64,000 bases of DNA from Papaver somniferum (taxonomy: Eukaryota; Streptophyta; Magnoliopsida; Ranunculales; Papaveraceae). The notes under the pieces are model-generated. The model ran no database searches and was not told where the DNA came from. It worked only from the letters and a program-made list of their open reading frames with translations. The position numbers and the translations under genes are program-made. The stretch is taken from NCBI RefSeq assembly GCF_003573695.1, contig NC_039358.1, forward strand, positions 158,834,920 through 158,898,919, in the 5' to 3' direction. Below are positions 58,146-64,000 of this stretch, piece after piece (the stretch's first letter is position 1; each line of letters begins with the position of its first letter).

Positions 58146-58337
58146 CGCAAAAGGCCGTGGTTCTTTACATTGTGCGCAAAAGGCCGCGCGTCACGCCAAC
58201 TTTGGGCGCGCGTCTCGAGGCGACCAAGCCTGGTCGGTCTTGGCCACTCAATTTGTCCGGCAAAGTTGAATGGTCGAGATTAGTTTGCAATTGAGAGGTG
58301 TGACCACGCCTAGTTTGGGCGTGCAAATCGACGCAAC
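58146..58337 (-). repeat. 5' LTR of R3, second segment
   Basis: LTR sequence resumes with GCGCAAAAGGCCGCGCGTCACGCC, matching 49480 onward, and runs to the Athila-like insertion. GTGCGCAAAAGGCCG appears twice (about 58143 and 58172). Confidence 0.7.
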
Positions 58338-60262
58338 TGATGAGTGCCAAATATTGTATATATTTGCACCTTTTTATTGGCATTTAACTCATCATTTGTG
58401 CACTAACGCTCCATTTTATCCCATATTCTGTGTTTTCGTTGTTTTCAAGAATAAATATTTTTCTTAATTAATTTTGCATTTTTAGGTACTAAATAAATCC
58501 TGGTTAACTCACGGAGCGAAAAGAGCAAAGAAACGGCAAAGACTCCCGCAGAAAGGCAGCGAAGAATGATGTTTGCAAGAGCCGGATCAATTAGAAGTGG
58601 GCTTGAAGAGGAAGAATTGTTTTTAAAGAAGATATGGGCTTGTCATACCCAAGGCCCAAAACCCTTACCCAAATCCATTTCCATTATCCATACCAATTTC
58701 CATGAGAGCCGTCAGATTGGATCCATCTCATCATCCAACGACCGCCTCATCATTGTGCATCAAAATCCGAAGCTCCTGTCAAACACCATAGTACCTAAAT
58801 CCATCTGAAGCCGTCATTTTTGTTGTATCTCATAATACAACGGTCGCTACATACCTCTCCATCGTAACCGTTCGATTCAATCTATGTGGGATCATCCAAC
58901 GCTCTTTACTCGTTGTTCATCAAAGTTCGATATCCCTGCTTCACACCCTAGCATCAGAACCTATACCCTTCACCCAAACACTCCCTTCCCTTCTTCCCAT
59001 CGATCTTCTCTTCCCCAAATTTCTTTCTTCTTCCCCCGACAACAGTCTGCAACTCCATCCCTTCACCCGCTGCGCCACCATCTCCATACCCCCTCCCTCA
59101 CCAAAACCCCATAAACCCATTCCCTAGTTGCCTCTCTTTCTCGTTCTTAGCACCCACACACACTAGGTGCTACAATCAAGAGAGAGATGAAACTAGGGTT
59201 TCATCACAATTGAAGAGGAGTTGATCGAGCAGACAATAACAGAAGAGGAAGAGAAGTACAAGTATGGGTCGAGCAGATTTCAGGAAAGTATTGATTTTTT
59301 TAGTGGTTATTTTCGAAACCCTAATTTTTCTGATTTGGGGATTTTCATTTAGGTTTTGTAAAATTTGGGGGTTTCTTGTACTATAAATAGATATTAGGTT
59401 TGTGTGTGTGAGGATAAGCCTGGGTTAGCCAGAGCAAAGCCATTAGAGGCCTGGACTAGCCAGTGCCCTCAATGTTACTGTCTTGTTGATGTTCCATGTA
59501 GTGTTAATGTTCAACTCTCTATTTCAGTTATCATTTAGTTACAATATGTTCTAATTTGCTTGCTGAGGTTTCAATGAAACCCTAATATTGATGTGTGTTT
59601 ATTTTGATAGTATTGCTCTTGGATGTTTACAGTTCTTATGAAAGATTCAACTTAGTGCATCATCATCTTGCTCTCACATTGTATGTCATGCATACCTTGT
59701 AGTTAGGTTTACACCATGATGATTGAACTACAACTCATGCTCAAACAGGTCATCTTTGATCCCTTGACTAGTTGTGCTTAATTAGATAGTTAGTGCTTCG
59801 GATTGATACTTTAGTTGCGATTGAATTTTCTATCGGTGAAACCCCTCAGATATAGGGCAGACTAGGATCTTACCCCTTATCTGCTATAGGGACAAGAATG
59901 GTGCAGTCAGTGGAAGGCATAGTACAAGATTAGGGGTGGATTTGCTAACCTCACTTCACTCATCTCTCTGTTTAACTTGCTTACTGCCTGTGTTACTGCC
60001 TCTTTTTTTTTGTTGTTGCTCTTACTTTTACTGTCTTTCATTTTACTTCACCACTTGTTTACTGCCTTGCCTTTGGTTACTGCCTTTGTTCTCTGTTAAG
60101 CTTAGAAAACAGTTTAGAAACTTCTCTATCTTCAAACACACACACTAGTCCCTGTTGGATCGACCCGTATTTGCACATTCTACAACACGACACCGTGCAC
60201 TTGCGGTTTAACATGTAGGCTTTATCTTACTCATATTTTCTTGCACAATCCTCAGCCTACCA
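58338..60262 (+). repeat. 5' LTR of an Athila/Tat-like retrotransposon
   Basis: Starts TGATGAGTGCC and ends near CCTACCA, just before the primer site (the 3' end may be 60254). TATAAATAG is at 59382-59390. Near the 3' end is GGATCGACCCGTATTTGC then CACCGTGCACTTGCGG, a common arrangement in this lineage. GCAAC at 58333-58337 is the presumed left half of a 5-bp duplication; the other half is outside the window. Confidence 0.85.
59382..59390 (+). promoter_or_regulatory. TATA box of the Athila-like LTR
   Basis: TATAAATAG, about 870 bp before the LTR end, in an otherwise non-coding repeat. Plus orientation agrees with the primer site downstream. Confidence 0.65.
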
Positions 60263-60268
60263 AGTTTT

Positions 60269-60286
60269 TGGCGCCGCTGCCGGGGA
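60269..60286 (+). other. tRNA-Asp primer-binding site
   Basis: TGGCGCCGCTGCCGGGGA, complementary to the 3' end of plant tRNA-Asp with one mismatch. It is the usual primer site of Athila and Tat elements. Confidence 0.9.
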
Positions 60287-61241
60287 CTTGGTGTCGTGTA
60301 GTTGGAGTTTTTGCATTTAGTGTAATCATCTTAGTGTAAGCATTTTGCATTTAGTGTATTCCTTTCATCTTACTTTTTTTTCTGCTGTTCAGTGCTCCCA
60401 GCTTGGGCTGTGCTTATCTCTTTTTCTTTGCTTTTCTTCCTTGCTGTCTGCTGCTGTTGCTGCCAAGGCAAGTGTTGGTGGAGCTGCTGCTGTGCCTGAG
60501 AGCCTCTTGCTGCTAAGGCTTCCCCTGAGTTGCTGCTGAACTGCCCCTCCTGAGACCTGCTAGCCTGACCTGTTGCTAGGTTGCTGGGCTGCTGCCAAGG
60601 CTGCTGCCAAAGCCCAACTGGGCTGCTGAAGTTGTTGTTGCTGTGAACCAAGCCCAACTGGGTTGTGCAACTAAGAAAGCCCAACTGGGCTGTGCCAAAA
60701 AGGGGTAAGCCTAAACCCATTAAGTGAACCCAAATTGTGGGCTTCCAATTTCTATTGGGTTTGTAATTTGATTGAACTGTGGGCTTGTTTTCAATTTTTT
60801 GGGTTTATTGTTCAAGAATTCTCTAGGCTTGTGTAAACTGTGACTCTTGAACTGTGGGCTTAGCCCAACACAAAGTTTGTAAAACAATGTTGTTTTAAAA
60901 ACTGAAACTGTTATAACTGTGGGCCTAACCCAACTCAAATTTGAAAAACAAATTCCAAGCCCAAGTGGGCCTTATTTTAGGCAAAATTTTCAAAAGCGCG
61001 ACAATCAAAAACACCCATTTGGGCCTAGTCTTTTGGCTAGTCTGTGAGCCCAAATAGAAACCAAAGTTTCTCAAGCCCATCAAAAACCAAATTTCTTTTT
61101 CCCTAAAAAACCAAGGTTTCTTTTTAATCCCAACAAAACCAAATGTCTCCCATTAAAACCAAATTTTTCCCAAAAATCCAAACTCATTAAAAACCAAAAA
61201 GTGGGCTTTGTAATATTTTTACTTAGCTTTTGAGCCCAATC
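60287..61241 (+). other. Leader of the Athila-like element
   Basis: CTG/GCTGC-rich then GCCCAA-rich untranslated leader. Repeated GCCCAACTGGG and GTGGGCTT motifs at 60600-61060. No gene recognised; short frames here have no domain. Confidence 0.5.
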
Positions 61242-62992
61242 ATGTCTAGATTTTTGTCTACAATTGGGGATTACAACAAATCCCTTAGAGAACTTGCTTA
61301 TGGACATACTTCACCTTATGAGCCTCCCACAGACCATGATGTCGATAGTTATAGGGATTATTATTATGGACCTTCTTTAGGTCATGAACCTCAATATGCA
61401 AACCCTAATGACTATTCACACATGTATCATTCACCACAACGTGAAAATGAACATTTTGCTAATGCCTCACTCACACAATCATCTCTTGTGGATCAATTAG
61501 AAGCTCGAATCGCAGCTTTAGAAATGCAATCACATGAGGAATCTGTCACATCTAATTTTCTTAGGAACCTGAAATCTATGCATGTCCCGCATGTGGTAGT
61601 TTAGACCACCCTGTTGAGAATTTTCATATTTTGCATAATTTTAGGCAATCTAGAGAAAATCCAAGGTATGAAATGCCCATAAATTGTGAGGCTGGTAGTC
61701 ATTGGGACCATAATCAATCCTTTGAGGGTTGCGATCAATCTTTTATAAACCCTAATGACCATGCACACACGTACCATTCACCACAATTTGAACATGAAGA
61801 ATTTTGTACTCACATGAATTTAGACTCCACCACAGAAGCTTTCAGACTCAGTGAGCAAAACTTTGCTAGATCTACATCACGAATTCAGGCATATTTAGAT
61901 CAGATTTTGCTTCACCTACAAAAGGAGGAAATTCATGAGGAAATGTATGTTGTCCCTAATGAAGTGTCTAGTCCCATTCATGTAAATGATGTTGAATATG
62001 AACCTAATTTAGAGGAACATGAATCGACTAATGACACCACCACTGTTAATGAGGACCAATATGCATGTTACCATGATGATGATTATGAAGATTATGATGA
62101 TAATGATGTTATGTTAGAAGAACATGAAAATATGGTGGAACCTTTTGGTTCAATAACATATGGCTTCTCGCCCTCGACCTTCATGAATGTTGTTTCTTCT
62201 AATACTCATAGCAAATCATATGATTTTGATATTGATATGGTACTTGTACAATTGTTCTTCGAAGATGAGCATGACATAGAAATAGTTGAATCTTCTGTAG
62301 ACACTAATGTTAATATGCATGAAAACAAATTTGATGTGTCTGATTCCTTGCCTAAGTCACAAAATATTATTTCTTCCGATGTTGATTTGAGTACTACGGA
62401 CAATCATGATACCGATTTAGGTCTTGATGTTTTGTTCGATGAATGTGAGCATGATTTACCAATTTCTGATTTAGGGGAAGTATGTGTTGGTACTATTGAT
62501 CTTATCCATGAAAATAACTTAGAAGTACCAACTTTCTTACTTAAATCGCATATTGAGATTATTCCACCCAACCTAGATTTGGTTTGTAACAAAACTTTTA
62601 AACCAACTTTTCTGAAAATTCCCAACCTAGGATTGGAACTGTGTGCCTCCCAAGTCCTTTTGGACTATTTTGCATCAAAATACAACATTTTTAAAGAGCC
62701 ACAGTTGGAATTAATTTCTCTGACCATCCCAAACAAAGTCCATTTTGAGTTAGACCTTGTGAATCTTGCACCCCTAAAATGGAAAGATTTTGTGCTTAAA
62801 CGTAAACCTGCTGAAAATTACAGGTTTGGGGGTGATTCATCCGGTTTTTCACTCTCACTCCCATTTAAATCCAATTTTAGTGTTTTGAAACTGTCTATGT
62901 TTCAACACTTTGTCTTTTGGGTTGATCCTCAACTCTTTAGACTGTATGTATATAGTGAATTGTTTGTATATAATCTGGTAGGTAATGTTTAG
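61242..62992 (+). pseudogene. Internal ORF of the Athila-like element, function unknown
   Basis: Starts MSRFLSTIGDYNKSLRELAY and is open to 61604. Around 61560-61600 it shifts frame to the 61631-62992 reading; the bridge region codes CPACGSLDHPVENFHIL in the second frame. Restored length about 580 residues by inspection. Two similar blocks, ANPNDYSHMYHSPQ and INPNDHAHTYHSPQ, suggest an internal duplication. The middle is very acidic (HDDDYEDYDDND). No Gag, protease or polymerase motif. Probably the sole ORF of a non-autonomous element; an Env-like or diverged Gag role is possible but unsupported. Confidence 0.6.
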
Positions 62993-64000
62993 TGGAATCA
63001 TATGTTTCTTGTATATATTGTGCTAACCCAATGTGAATTCAGTTGAGTTACTGTTGGGTTTTGCCTTGAATAATGGAGTTCAAAACTTGCTTTCGCCAAT
63101 ATCCGGTAATCTCTTTCCTTTTTCTACACTTAGCATCGTTTTCATGGTATGTGTTATAATCATGTTTATCTTTTAAAACATTGAGGACAATGTTTAGTTT
63201 AGGTTTGGGGGTGAAAAGTAGATACTTTGATAACATGCTATAAACGAAAAATAGAACTCTTTCTTTTTGAAAAAAAAAATCAAAAAATCAAAAAATCAAA
63301 ATCAAAAATTAAAAAATTGAAAAAACATAAAAATGGAGCTCATTTACCTTGAAATGTTGACTCTTGTGCATGTATGTAAACATAAGGATTCTTAGTCTAG
63401 ATATTTAGGCACCCTGATTCTAGCACAATTCACATAGTGATAAGAAACTTGCACGCGCACGATCTACCAATACATGTATAGCCTCATCCTTGAGGTGTTC
63501 TATCGGAAGTCACGATTGCCAATCACTTTAGAATACTGAACGAAACTTGACTAGCTTGTTCTTTGGTTGGTTGGGATAGAAGGTGGAGGTTACATTAAGA
63601 AAATCAACCATCGAATTTAACTGGGTGCATCAAAAAGGGCTACCTCTTGCAAAGTGTCATGTAATTTTTTGTTTCTTTTTGCTTATGTATCAAAAGAGTT
63701 ACCATGTTGTAAAAAAAAATTCAAAAAAAAAAAAAAAAAAACGATGTATATATTCAGAAAAATATCAAAAAAAAATCAAAAAAAAAAATCAAGTATTTAT
63801 CAATTTCATCCTCTCTTGTTCCAAAAATAAAAGAGAGTAGTCAATGTAAATAAGAGTCATGTAAAGAGTCATCTTTTATTGTTTTTGTGTTATAAGCAAG
63901 GAAGGGTGTATGCCATTGATGTACAACGCGAGTAATTGTGAAATACCTCCAACTCATTCACAATTCTCGTAAAGTCCGGACAGCTAGCTAGATTTCGACC
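62993..64000 (+). other. 3' internal region of the Athila-like element
   Basis: Non-coding. AGGTTTGGGGGTG at 63201-63213 after ATTGAGGACAATGTTTAG is the purine-rich tract typical of this lineage. It is followed by A-rich runs with AATCAAAA units (63258-63320, 63709-63795). No 3' LTR (TGATGAGTGCC) appears before the window ends. Confidence 0.55.

Noticed and set aside
60345..60720. Leu/Cys-rich plus frame and Gln-rich minus frame after the tRNA-Asp primer site
   Set aside because: They are in the CTG-rich untranslated leader. Composition explains both frames.

Overview
This window is transposon-rich intergenic DNA from a flowering plant, most likely a eudicot. The plant assignment rests on Ty3/gypsy, Ty1/copia and Athila/Tat-type LTR retrotransposons, a tRNA-Asp primer site typical of Athila/Tat elements, an L1-type LINE, Mutator-like elements (MULEs) with a Ulp1-like protease gene, and a plant mobile domain (PMD) gene. 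I see no intact host gene, no tRNA or rRNA gene and no CRISPR array. Nearly every coding segment has stop codons, frameshifts or truncations, so this reads as old, decaying heterochromatin. Species cannot be fixed from the sequence alone.

Layout. Three copies of one LTR retrotransposon family (called R here; about 2.5-2.6 kb LTRs; transcribed on the minus strand) make the scaffold. R1 is the outer copy: 3' LTR at 1-855, internal DNA at 856-2981 and 38266-40087, 5' LTR at 40088-42703. R2 is inserted in R1: 3' LTR 2982-5505, internal 5506-8769 and 35302-35700, 5' LTR 35701-38265, near-identical TSDs GCATG/GCAGG. Inside R2 sits a third LTR element, C (8770-35301, TSD ACTGG), reduced to two large LTRs lying head to tail. 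Its first LTR is split by two DNA transposons: M1 (about 9129-15097) and M2 (17566-28794, TSD ATACGTAA plus 3 diverged bases). Its second LTR is split by a 2957-bp solo LTR, S (31725-34681, TSD CTAGA). This is a nest four levels deep whose order can be read from the junctions.

Right of R1 are a plus-strand gypsy gag-protease fragment (42704-about 45670), a minus-strand copia fragment with a Met-tRNA primer site (about 45700-48265), and R3 (48266 to beyond the right-hand insertion). R3 carries a plus-strand PMD gene (about 50895-54551) antisense to the element. Its 5' LTR is broken by a LINE fragment (57241-58145) and by the 5' part of an Athila/Tat-like element (58338 to the window end).

Most notable signals. 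(1) M2, a Ulp1-bearing MULE, has every intron and spacer filled with a palindrome made of the 9-bp half-site TGTGTAACT, a 3-bp spacer and the inverted half-site, while exons are nearly free of it. (2) M1 has the same architecture with a different half-site, AGTACATAT. This resembles the motif accumulation known for VANDAL-type MULEs and their anti-silencing proteins. (3) R elements carry a 39-nt hairpin abutting the polypurine tract that differs between three copies by compensatory base-pair changes. (4) R-family LTRs are built from about 220-bp modules, each with a hairpin and often telo-box-like sequence. (5) The PMD gene lies antisense in an LTR retrotransposon, with remnants in a second copy.
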